Source of the DNA: JAVZOV01 sp049976445
GTDB taxonomy: Archaea > Thermoproteota > Thermoprotei > Gearchaeales > WAQG01
Assembly: GCA_049976445.1 (NCBI GenBank)
Contig: JBMFIF010000077.1
Location: forward strand, 1 to 6,613
Reading direction: 5' to 3'
Length of the DNA stretch: 6,613 nt
Part shown: piece after piece, positions 1 through 6,130 of the stretch
Numbering within the stretch: position 1 is the first letter of the stretch
How the letters are laid out: each line of letters opens with the position of its first letter
Made by a program: the position numbers and the translations under genes
The notes under the pieces: generated by a model
The model's input: only the letters and a program-made list of their open reading frames with translations
Database searches by the model: none
What the model was told of the DNA's origin: nothing

Positions 1-49
1 TTTCTTGGCATATGGTATAGTGTGTGTAACACAAAATAAACTTTACTAA

Positions 50-1933
50 CAGGCAAACAGATTATCGAACAACTATAGTCGTCTAACAACCGTAATAATT
101 ATAATTGTAATAATTATAATTGCAGCCACAGCAGCTGTCTTCCTACCACAATTAGGACCAACACCCACAACTACAACAACCACCACTATAACTAAAACGA
201 CCACCACAACACCTATACAAACTACTACAACTACTACAACAACTACAACGACTCCACCACCTCAAATACCGAACCCAGATACCATAATAGTAGAGAGTAT
301 TGGCGAACCTGATTATCTTGATCCAGCAGTAGATTATGAAACTGCAGGTGGTGAGGTTTTACAGAATACCTATGAAACGTTGGTATGGTATAATGGCACT
401 AGTGCTACTCAGTTTATTCCTTGGCTTGCTGAGAGGTGGGAAGTTTCTAATGATGGTATGAGTTATACTTTTTACCTGCGAAAGGGTATTAAGTTCCAGG
501 ATGGGACACCATTCAACGCCACAGCAGTAAAATACTCATTAGAACGTGCGATAATAATTGGTGATCCCGATGGTCCAGCCTGGATGCTTGGTGTGATTCG
601 TGGTGCTGAGGCTTTGCTGGAGAAGATTTGGAACGGTAATGCTACGCAGGCTGATGTCGATGCATGGAGAGCACAAAAACCAATAGAAATACTAGACACA
701 TACACAGTAAGAATAAACCTAGACAGACCATATTCACCATTTGTGTCAGTAATGGCGTTTACTGTTGCATCTATTGTATCACCAACTTATGTTGAAGCTC
801 ATGGAGGTGTGCAAGTTGGAAAACACAATGACTGGATGGATAGACATGCTGAAGCTGGTACGGGTCCATTTAAAGTGAAATCATGGGAAAGTGGTGTTGT
901 GACACTTGAAGTAAATCCAAACTATTGGGGTGGCCCAAAGGGAGATATAAAGCCAAAGATCAAATATGTTATTCTTAAAACTGTTACTGATCATAATACA
1001 AGAATTCTTGATTTAATTAATGGTGCTGCTGATATGGTTTATGTTCCTGCTGATTACTGGAATCAATTCATTGATATGAATGTATGGCTTAATGAAAAAC
1101 GTGTGGTTCCTATAAGGAGTGATGTAAGAGCTGTAGGACCTTTAGAGACATTTGTATTAAACTTTATTGGTCTTAACATGGCTATTAGAAATGAGAGTGG
1201 TAAGATTGATCCATTCCAGCCATTTAAGAACATAAAAGTCAGGATGGCATTTGCTTTTGCATTTGATTATAATACCTACATTAAGGAAGTCTTGAAAGGT
1301 GCTGCCATACAACCTAACGGTGCAGTACCTAAAGGTATGTTTGGTTATGATCCAACAATTCCTACATATCAATATAATCTTACTAGAGCTAAAGAACTTC
1401 TCACGGAAGCTGCTAAAGAACTTGGCTTATCACCAGACAAGCCTAAGACATTAACAATATACTATAATTCCGGAAATCTTGCTCGTGAAAAAGCAGCGTT
1501 ATTGCTAGCTAGTGCAATAAACAGCATGAATGTGGGGTTAATACTTCAAGTTGTACCGCTTGCATGGCCTCAGTTCTTAGCTAAATTACGAGCCAGACAG
1601 CTCCCGATATTCTTCTTAGGTTGGGCTCCAGATTATATTGATCCAGATGATTATCTAGTACCATTTGGTCATGGAGAAAAAGGAACATTCCCAATAAGAA
1701 TTGGATATAATAATCCTGAGGTTAATAAGCTCATAGATGAACAATCAAAGGAGTTTGACCCAGTTAAACGTGCTGCTTTAATAAAACAAATAGTACAGAT
1801 GATTAATAATGATTACGTATACATCTGGCTTTCACAACCAGTAGGTATTCACTTTGAACGTACATGGGTGCATGGATGGTATTATAATCCAGCTTTTGCA
1901 GGAAACTATTATGCAACAATTTATAAAGCATAA
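50..1933 (+). CDS. ABC transporter extracellular solute-binding protein, family 5 (start codon not resolved)
   Basis: This is a solute-binding protein of the SBP_bac_5 (DppA/OppA) family, which captures substrate outside the cell for the permeases downstream. Numbering from the first codon after the in-frame stop at 47-49, the frame reads an Arg-containing segment (1-14), a hydrophobic core of Val/Ile then Ala (15-32), a Thr/Pro linker (37-71), and the binding domain from about 78 to the end near 627. Family hallmarks are AERWEVSNDG (127-136), a following stretch with RKGIKFQDGTPF, and GWAPDYIDPDDY near 525-540. No lipobox cysteine and no C-terminal membrane segment are seen, so the N-terminal helix probably anchors the protein. 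No ATG, GTG or TTG occurs in frame between 50 and the TTG at 380, yet codons before 380 encode linker and conserved domain (GEPDYLDPAVDY), so 380 cannot be the true start. The gene may be a pseudogene, carry a sequence error, or use a non-standard start. Family identity is certain; substrate is unknown. Confidence 0.9.
   Translation, partial: QANRLSNNYSRLTTVIIIIVIIIIAATAAVFLPQLGPTPTTTTTTTITKTTTTTPIQTTTTTTTTTTTPPPQIPNPDTIIVESIGEPDYLDPAVDYETAGGEVLQNTYETLVWYNGTSATQFIPWLAERWEVSNDGMSYTFYLRKGIKFQDGTPFNATAVKYSLERAIIIGDPDGPAWMLGVIRGAEALLEKIWNGNATQADVDAWRAQKPIEILDTYTVRINLDRPYSPFVSVMAFTVASIVSPTYVEAHGGVQVGKHNDWMDRHAEAGTGPFKVKSWESGVVTLEVNPNYWGGPKGDIKPKIKYVILKTVTDHNTRILDLINGAADMVYVPADYWNQFIDMNVWLNEKRVVPIRSDVRAVGPLETFVLNFIGLNMAIRNESGKIDPFQPFKNIKVRMAFAFAFDYNTYIKEVLKGAAIQPNGAVPKGMFGYDPTIPTYQYNLTRAKELLTEAAKELGLSPDKPKTLTIYYNSGNLAREKAALLLASAINSMNVGLILQVVPLAWPQFLAKLRARQLPIFFLGWAPDYIDPDDYLVPFGHGEKGTFPIRIGYNNPEVNKLIDEQSKEFDPVKRAALIKQIVQMINNDYVYIWLSQPVGIHFERTWVHGWYYNPAFAGNYYATIYKA
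92..121 (+). repeat. Perfect 15-bp tandem repeat, two copies
   Basis: The unit gtaataattataatt occurs twice back to back (92-106 and 107-121) without mismatch. In the binding-protein frame each copy encodes Val-Ile-Ile-Ile-Ile, so the repeat makes up most of the hydrophobic membrane core. A unit divisible by three keeps the frame open, which fits an in-frame slippage duplication. Confidence 0.9.
158..262 (+). repeat. Low-complexity ACN-codon tract coding a Thr/Pro linker
   Basis: About 35 codons are nearly all ACN (Thr), with Pro at both ends and single Ile, Lys, Pro and Gln interruptions. There are runs of 7, 5 and 11 consecutive threonines, then three prolines. All four Thr codons are mixed, so the tract looks kept for its protein sequence rather than as a pure DNA microsatellite. 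Such Ser/Thr-rich spacers are common between the anchor and the binding domain of archaeal solute-binding proteins and are often O-glycosylated; glycosylation here is inference. Confidence 0.85.
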
Positions 1934-1967
1934 AATAATTTAAAAATTATTAATTTATTTTTTATTA
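1934..1967 (+). terminator. Probable transcription terminator after the binding-protein gene
   Basis: Directly after the stop codon there is a perfect inverted repeat with 8-base arms (aataattt / aaattatt) and a two-base loop at 1934-1951. It is followed by a T-rich run that includes six Ts at 1958-1963. The hairpin is all A/T and weak at high temperature, so the T-tract is likely the working part, as is usual in archaea. It suggests the binding protein has its own transcript. Confidence 0.55.
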
Positions 1968-2185
1968 TTAATCTTAATAAAGTAAAAATATGCTAAATGT
2001 CTTAATAATCTATAAGCATTGTGTTTCTTTTAGTTTTTAGTGAAAGAGAAATATTGTAGGAAATCAAATTATTTTTTATTTTTGTGTTTAATAATAGTAT
2101 GATTTTTCGAGGAATTTGTTCTTATAATATTATTATATTCGAAATTGTTATCACAGTAAGAAACAGTAAAGTAGTGTTTAATGTA
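1968..2185. other. AT-rich spacer between binding-protein and permease genes, no gene seen
   Basis: This stretch has no convincing coding frame. The longest ATG frame I noticed is 16 codons (1990-2040) without a ribosome binding site. It holds a second T-rich run around 2071-2083 that could act as a backup terminator, and alternating A/T near 2121-2140. I see no RNA gene or mobile element. Confidence 0.6.
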
Positions 2186-2199
2186 GGAATACTTAAATA
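2186..2199 (+). promoter_or_regulatory. Putative archaeal TATA box (BRE + TATA) for the permease/ATPase operon
   Basis: The octamer cttaaata at 2192-2199 resembles the archaeal TATA box and is preceded by purines (ggaata), as a BRE often is. Its centre lies about 33 bases before the ATG at 2229, which predicts a start of transcription within several bases of the start codon. Such short leaders are common in crenarchaea, but a TSS only a few bases upstream would clip the Shine-Dalgarno site, so the exact placement is uncertain. Confidence 0.4.
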
Positions 2200-2219
2200 G
2201 TTCATGTTTTTCTATATTT

Positions 2220-2226
2220 GAGGGAG
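2220..2226 (+). promoter_or_regulatory. Ribosome binding site of the first permease gene
   Basis: GAGGGAG ends two bases before the ATG at 2229. Its GAGG core is five bases from the start codon, closer than the eight bases seen for the next two genes in the operon. It supports 2229 as the start. Confidence 0.6.
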
Positions 2227-2228
2227 AT

Positions 2229-3260
2229 ATGAAGCTTTACGAGTACGTGATACGTAGAATTCTACTATTATTTCCAGTTTTGTTAGGCGTTCTTTTAATA
2301 ACGTTTTATATTTCAAGGATAATATTGGATCCTACTGCTGCTTACGTTACTGAGAAAACACCTGAGTCTGCGATACCTGCTATAAGAAAACAATTGGGTC
2401 TTGATCAACCTTTTCCTGTTCAGTTTGCAATTTATATTAAGGATCTTTTCACCCTTAACTGGGGCTGGTCAAAAACTGCCCATGATACTGTTATTAATGC
2501 TATAGCTGATCACTTTCCAGCTACTGTTGAGTTAACGATATTTGCGTTTTTACTCACAATAGGTATTGGAATTCCTATAGGCATTGTTAGTGCACTACGT
2601 AGTAATAGTTTAGTGGACCATGCTACTAGATTTACTGCTTTGGTTGGTATATCAACTCCAGTTTTTTGGCTGGCACTTATGCTTCAATATATTTTTACAT
2701 ATTGGACTAAAAATAATGGATTACCGTATCTTCCAAGTACTGGTCGTTATGATCCAATACTTATTTTAAGTCATCCTGTTCAAAAAATAACTGGGTTGAT
2801 GATTTTAGATTCTTTGATTCAAGGGAATTGGATTATGGCATGGGATGCTTTTAATCATCTAATATTACCTGCAATTACTTTATCGTTTCTTAATATAGGT
2901 GTAATTGCTAGGATTACTAGGTCTTCGTTTCTTGAGGTTCTTAGGCAGGATTATATATCAGCTGCTAAAGCCTATGGTCTTCCTGAACGCAGAATCTATT
3001 ATAAGTATGCTTTGAAGAACGCTATGATCCCTGTAACTACTATTAGTGGTCTCATGTTTGGTGGAATGTTAGGTGGTGCTGTAATAACTGAGACTATTTT
3101 TGCATTTCCAGGTATGGGATGGTTATCTGTAAGAGCAATAACATACAATGATTCAGCAACAATACTTGGTTTTACTGTTCTGGCTACTTTTATCTATGTA
3201 TTCACAAACTTGGTTGTGGATATTATATATGCATGGCTTGATCCAAGAATTAAGTATTAG
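2229..3260 (+). CDS. dppB: ABC transporter permease, DppB/OppB type
   Basis: This 343-residue integral membrane protein would form half of the translocation channel of a Dpp/Opp importer. It opens with the typical N-terminal helix (about 11-30, after YVIRR). An extracellular loop with KQLGLDQPFPVQF (54-66) is characteristic of the DppB branch. Further predicted membrane segments lie near 101-122, 135-157, 207-228, 268-290 and 312-336. The cytoplasmic coupling loop that meets the ATPase is SAAKAYGLPERR (244-255) followed by KNAMIPV (263-269), matching the EAA motif with Ser in place of the first Glu. GMGWL (295-299) and the C-terminal LDPRIKY are also family features, and length is normal. The start is ATG with GAGGGAG upstream. 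It is first in a compact operon, followed after 11 bases by the DppC-like gene. Codons here favour T-ending Gly, Ala and Ile more than in the ATPase genes. Confidence 0.95.
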   Translation: MKLYEYVIRRILLLFPVLLGVLLITFYISRIILDPTAAYVTEKTPESAIPAIRKQLGLDQPFPVQFAIYIKDLFTLNWGWSKTAHDTVINAIADHFPATVELTIFAFLLTIGIGIPIGIVSALRSNSLVDHATRFTALVGISTPVFWLALMLQYIFTYWTKNNGLPYLPSTGRYDPILILSHPVQKITGLMILDSLIQGNWIMAWDAFNHLILPAITLSFLNIGVIARITRSSFLEVLRQDYISAAKAYGLPERRIYYKYALKNAMIPVTTISGLMFGGMLGGAVITETIFAFPGMGWLSVRAITYNDSATILGFTVLATFIYVFTNLVVDIIYAWLDPRIKY

Positions 3261-3267
3261 GGGTGAT
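3260..3267 (+). promoter_or_regulatory. Ribosome binding site overlapping the stop of the first permease
   Basis: GGGGTGAT uses the last base of the TAG stop and pairs well with the archaeal 16S tail. The GTG at 3263 and ATG at 3266 fall inside this site, whereas the ATG at 3272 sits four bases after it. The site therefore favours 3272 as the real start and suggests coupled translation. Confidence 0.65.
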
Positions 3268-3271
3268 GATT

Positions 3272-4165
3272 ATGAGTTCACAAGAAGCGCGAGTTTCGAG
3301 GAGAATGGAATTAGAACTTCGTTTAAAGGATTTAAAATATGCTTTATGGCTTTTAAGTAGAAATAAACTTATTGTTCTTGGATTTGGTATAGCGATCTTT
3401 TACATTATATTGGCAATCATAGGACCATTTATTGTAAACCCAAAAATAGCACAAAGAGTTGATTATATAAATCAACATAAACCACCAAGTTGGGAACATA
3501 TGTTCGGTACTGATGATATCGGGCGAGATTTATTAAGCATGATAGTATTAGGTGCTCGTTATGATCTTTGGATTGCAGGTACTGTTGTATTTCTGGCATT
3601 ATCAATAGGAATTTTGGTAGGTAGTATTTCCGGTTACATTGGAGGAAAAATTGATGAGCTATTTATGAGAGTTACAGATGTATTTTTGGCATTTCCAGGA
3701 CTTATACTAGCTATGGCAATCACGGAAGTTTTAGGTAGATCATTCACTAATCTTATGTTAGCATTAGTAATAATTTGGTGGAGCGGCTATGCTAGAATTA
3801 TGAGAGGCCAATTTTTAGCTGAGAAAGAAAAACCATACGTGCAGGCTGCTAAAGTTTTGGGTATACCTTCATGGAGAATTATTTTTAGGCATGTTCTTCC
3901 TAACTCGATATATCCACTATTAGTTGTTGCTACATTAGATATAGGTGGCGTAATGCTGACTGCTGCCGGATTAAGTTTTATAGGATTAGGTCCTTCACCA
4001 TTCGAACCTGAATGGGGGCAGCTTGCTGCTAGAGGTTCAAGCTATATTTTCCAGGCACCTTGGGAAGTTTTATTTCCCGGGTTAGCAATCCTTTTTGCGA
4101 GTTTAGGTTTCAATTTAGTTGGTGATGGACTTAGAGATGTGCTGGATCCAAGACTTAGGAGGTGA
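3272..4165 (+). CDS. dppC: ABC transporter permease, DppC/OppC type
   Basis: This 297-residue membrane protein is the second half of the channel and pairs with the DppB-like protein. A basic cytoplasmic N-terminus (to about 30) leads into the first membrane helix (about 31-54). The periplasmic-side motif FGTDDIGRDL (78-87) is diagnostic of DppC. More helices are predicted near 100-122, 136-153, 160-177, 213-237 and 265-287. The ATPase-contact loop is YVQAAKVLGIPSWR (189-202) with LPNS (209-212). GLSFIGLG (233-240) and the C-terminal GDGLRDVLDPRLR are conserved family segments. I choose ATG 3272 over GTG 3263 and ATG 3266 because both of those lie within the Shine-Dalgarno site. The TGA stop is part of the next gene's ribosome binding site. 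No damage is seen and the length is normal. Confidence 0.95.
   Translation: MSSQEARVSRRMELELRLKDLKYALWLLSRNKLIVLGFGIAIFYIILAIIGPFIVNPKIAQRVDYINQHKPPSWEHMFGTDDIGRDLLSMIVLGARYDLWIAGTVVFLALSIGILVGSISGYIGGKIDELFMRVTDVFLAFPGLILAMAITEVLGRSFTNLMLALVIIWWSGYARIMRGQFLAEKEKPYVQAAKVLGIPSWRIIFRHVLPNSIYPLLVVATLDIGGVMLTAAGLSFIGLGPSPFEPEWGQLAARGSSYIFQAPWEVLFPGLAILFASLGFNLVGDGLRDVLDPRLRR
4157..4165 (+). promoter_or_regulatory. Strong Shine-Dalgarno site containing the stop of the second permease
   Basis: AGGAGGTGA is a near-perfect anti-SD match and its last three bases are the TGA stop of the permease gene. A GTG at 4162 lies inside it, while the TTG at 4171 follows five bases later. This decides the start of the first ATPase as TTG 4171 and implies tight translational coupling. 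Confidence 0.75.
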
Positions 4166-4170
4166 CTTTT

Positions 4171-5169
4171 TTGGAAAGGTTATTAGAAGTAAAAGATTTA
4201 GTAGTCCGATTTCGTACGTATAGAGGTATCGTGAAAGCATTAAACGGTGTAACGTTTGATGTCAATAAAGGTGAGGTTGTTGGTTTAGCTGGAGAAACCG
4301 GAAGTGGTAAAACAGTTACAGGATTTACTATTATGAGACTTTTACCCCCTAATACTATTGTGGCAAATGGTAGTATTTTATTTAATGGTACAGATCTTTT
4401 AAAATTAGATTCTAAAGAAATGTCTAAAATAAGAGGTAAAAAAATTACAGCTATTTTTCAGGATCCTCATACGTATCTTAATCCAGTTTTTCGCATCGGT
4501 GATCAGTTTGTTGATGTATTAACGCATCATATGAAAAATGAGGATAAAAATAGGCCAGAAATAAAAAGAGAAGTATGGTCACAGGCAATTGAAATGTTAA
4601 GAGAAGTTGGTATGCCAGCACCTGAAAATGTTATGAGAATGTATCCACATGAACTCAGTGGAGGTATGAAACAGAGAGTAATGATAGCCATGGCTTTTTC
4701 ATTAAAACCAGAGTTAGTTATTGCGGATGAACCTACAACAGCTCTTGATGTGTCTATACAAGCGCAGGTGCTTGAAATCATGAAAGAAATACAGAAAAAA
4801 TACAACACATCAGTAATATTTATCACACATGATTTAGGTGTTATTGCAGAAATAGCCAGAAGGGTTGCTATCATGTACGCAGGAAGAATAGTTGAATTTG
4901 GAAAAGTTGAAGATGTATTTAAAGAACCCTTACATCCATATACTAAAGGATTACTTTCCGCATTACCCAGAGTCGATAAGGATGTGAAGCCGCAAAGTAT
5001 AAGCGGAACAGTTCCTGATTTGGTAAATCCCCCATCAGGATGTGCTTTTCACCCAAGGTGTAAATACGTTATGAACGTATGTAGAGAGGTCATACCAAGA
5101 TTTATAGAAGTTCAGCCAGAACATTATGTAGCATGTCACTTATACACAGAGGGATATGAAAATGCCTGA
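4171..5169 (+). CDS. dppD: ABC transporter ATP-binding protein, DppD/OppD type
   Basis: This is a cytoplasmic ATPase of 332 residues that powers the importer with the second ATPase below. All nucleotide-site motifs are intact: Walker A GETGSGKT (41-48), Q-loop Gln (97, FQDP), signature LSGGMKQR (162-169), Walker B LVIADEP with its catalytic Glu (182-188), D-loop ALDVS, and H-loop His (220, ITHDLG). The C-terminal extension of the Opp/Dpp family follows, with EPLHPYTKGLLSALP near 252-266 and four cysteines at 291, 297, 304 and 322 in GC-AFHPRC, VC and AC contexts. In the E. coli Dpp and mycobacterial Opp transporters this module binds an iron-sulfur cluster; that it does so here is inference. 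Met in the signature is usual for DppD. The start is TTG 4171 from ribosome binding site spacing. The stop overlaps the next gene's start by eight bases. Intact, normal length. Confidence 0.95.
   Translation: MERLLEVKDLVVRFRTYRGIVKALNGVTFDVNKGEVVGLAGETGSGKTVTGFTIMRLLPPNTIVANGSILFNGTDLLKLDSKEMSKIRGKKITAIFQDPHTYLNPVFRIGDQFVDVLTHHMKNEDKNRPEIKREVWSQAIEMLREVGMPAPENVMRMYPHELSGGMKQRVMIAMAFSLKPELVIADEPTTALDVSIQAQVLEIMKEIQKKYNTSVIFITHDLGVIAEIARRVAIMYAGRIVEFGKVEDVFKEPLHPYTKGLLSALPRVDKDVKPQSISGTVPDLVNPPSGCAFHPRCKYVMNVCREVIPRFIEVQPEHYVACHLYTEGYENA
5149..5154 (+). promoter_or_regulatory. Ribosome binding site of the second ATPase gene
   Basis: GAGGGA lies inside the 3' end of the first ATPase gene. Its GAGG core is three bases from the ATG at 5156, which is too close, but nine bases from the ATG at 5162, near the spacing of the genes above. 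I therefore prefer 5162. Confidence 0.5.
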
Positions 5170-6130
5170 AGTACTTAGAGTAAAGGGATTAGCAAAATAT
5201 TTCCCTATATATAGTGGGATTATTCAGAGAATCGTTGGATATGTCTATGCTGTGGAAGATGCTACTTTCACAGTAAATAAAGGAGAGACATTAGGATTAG
5301 TTGGAGAGACTGGCTGTGGTAAAACAACTGTTGGAAAGCTTATAGTAAAATTAATAGAGCCTACTAAAGGAAAGATATTTTACAACAACAAAGAAGTAAC
5401 TAAAATACATAAAAAAGAACTTAAGGAATATCGTAAAAAAGTCCAAATGGTATTTCAAGATCCTTATGCATCACTCAACCCTAGGATGATAATTAAAGAT
5501 ATGCTATTTGAAGTTATGAAGTATCATAATGTTCCTAAATCAATAATGTATGATCATGCCGTAAAACTCATGGAACGAGTAGGTTTAAGCGAAGAGCATC
5601 TTTATAGATATCCTCATGAGCTCAGCGGAGGACAACGCCAACGTGTAGTAATCGCAAGAGCTTTAACAGTCAATCCTGAATTTATAGTACTTGATGAACC
5701 AACAGCATCACTTGATGTATCGGTTCAAGCTCAAGTATTAGATCTTCTTAAAGAATTACAAGAAAAGCATGGTTACACGTACCTATTTATAACACATAAT
5801 TTAGCAGTAGTACGTTACATGAGTACAAGAATAGCAGTAATGTATAGAGGAATGATAGTAGAACAAGCACCTACAAAAGTCTTATTTGAAGATCCTAAGC
5901 ATCCATATACACAAGCATTACTTTCAAGCGTGCCTATACCAGATCCAACAATAAAAAGAAATAGAATAATATTAAAAGGAGAACCACCAAATCCCACAAC
6001 TCTAATAAATGGATGCCCATTCGCCCACAGATGCCCCTATGTATTTGATAAATGCTTTAAAGAAACCCCTCCGCTAGTGAAAATCAATAATGATGATGAG
6101 GTGAGATGTTGGCTTCTAGAGAAAAAATAG
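5162..6130 (+). CDS. dppF: ABC transporter ATP-binding protein, DppF/OppF type
   Basis: This 322-residue cytoplasmic ATPase would form a heterodimer with the DppD-like protein. It begins with the DppF-type LAKYFPI segment and has an insert before YAVEDATF, as is usual in this branch. Motifs are complete: Walker A GETGCGKT (48-55), Q-loop Gln (99, FQDPYASLNP), signature LSGGQRQR (154-161), Walker B FIVLDEP (174-180), D-loop SLDVS, and H-loop His (212, ITHNLA). The C-terminal module has HPYTQALLSSVP and four cysteines at 285, 291, 298 and 316, parallel to those of its partner, so a bound metal or iron-sulfur cluster is plausible. The start is ATG 5162, with ATG 5156 two codons upstream as an alternative. 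The gene overlaps its upstream neighbour by eight bases and the small ORF downstream by 25 bases. Intact, normal length. Confidence 0.95.
   Translation: MPEVLRVKGLAKYFPIYSGIIQRIVGYVYAVEDATFTVNKGETLGLVGETGCGKTTVGKLIVKLIEPTKGKIFYNNKEVTKIHKKELKEYRKKVQMVFQDPYASLNPRMIIKDMLFEVMKYHNVPKSIMYDHAVKLMERVGLSEEHLYRYPHELSGGQRQRVVIARALTVNPEFIVLDEPTASLDVSVQAQVLDLLKELQEKHGYTYLFITHNLAVVRYMSTRIAVMYRGMIVEQAPTKVLFEDPKHPYTQALLSSVPIPDPTIKRNRIILKGEPPNPTTLINGCPFAHRCPYVFDKCFKETPPLVKINNDDEVRCWLLEKK
6098..6104 (+). promoter_or_regulatory. Consensus ribosome binding site inside the end of the second ATPase gene
   Basis: GAGGTGA is a perfect match to the archaeal Shine-Dalgarno sequence and ends one base before the ATG at 6106, or four bases before the TTG at 6109. 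It has no role for the ATPase gene it lies in, so it supports translation of the small ORF downstream. Confidence 0.55.

Noticed and set aside
2..49. Open frame FLAYGIVCVTQNKLY at the left edge as the true N-terminus of the binding protein (GTG 20 or TTG 5)
   Set aside because: It is ended by TAA at 47-49 and does not resemble a signal region. Readthrough or a sequence error could rescue it, but nothing in the window supports that.
380..382. TTG as the start of the binding protein
   Set aside because: Upstream codons in the same frame encode conserved binding-domain sequence, the Thr linker and the membrane anchor, and there is no ribosome binding site before this TTG.
472..705. Minus-strand frame of 77 codons
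   Set aside because: It is a shadow of the binding-protein gene, with no ribosome binding site and no recognisable domain.
1157..1372. Minus-strand frame of 71 codons
   Set aside because: It is a shadow of the same strongly conserved binding-protein gene.
1990..2040. ATG frame of 16 codons in the spacer
   Set aside because: It is very short and AT-rich, with no ribosome binding site.
3148..3360. Plus-strand frame of 70 codons across the dppB/dppC junction
   Set aside because: It lies out of frame in two well-conserved genes and lacks a ribosome binding site.
4527..4874. Minus-strand frame of 115 codons
   Set aside because: It is antisense to the signature, Walker B and H-loop region of the first ATPase; its openness follows from that gene's codon use.
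5815..5997. Minus-strand frame of 60 codons
   Set aside because: It is a shadow of the second ATPase, with no independent signal.
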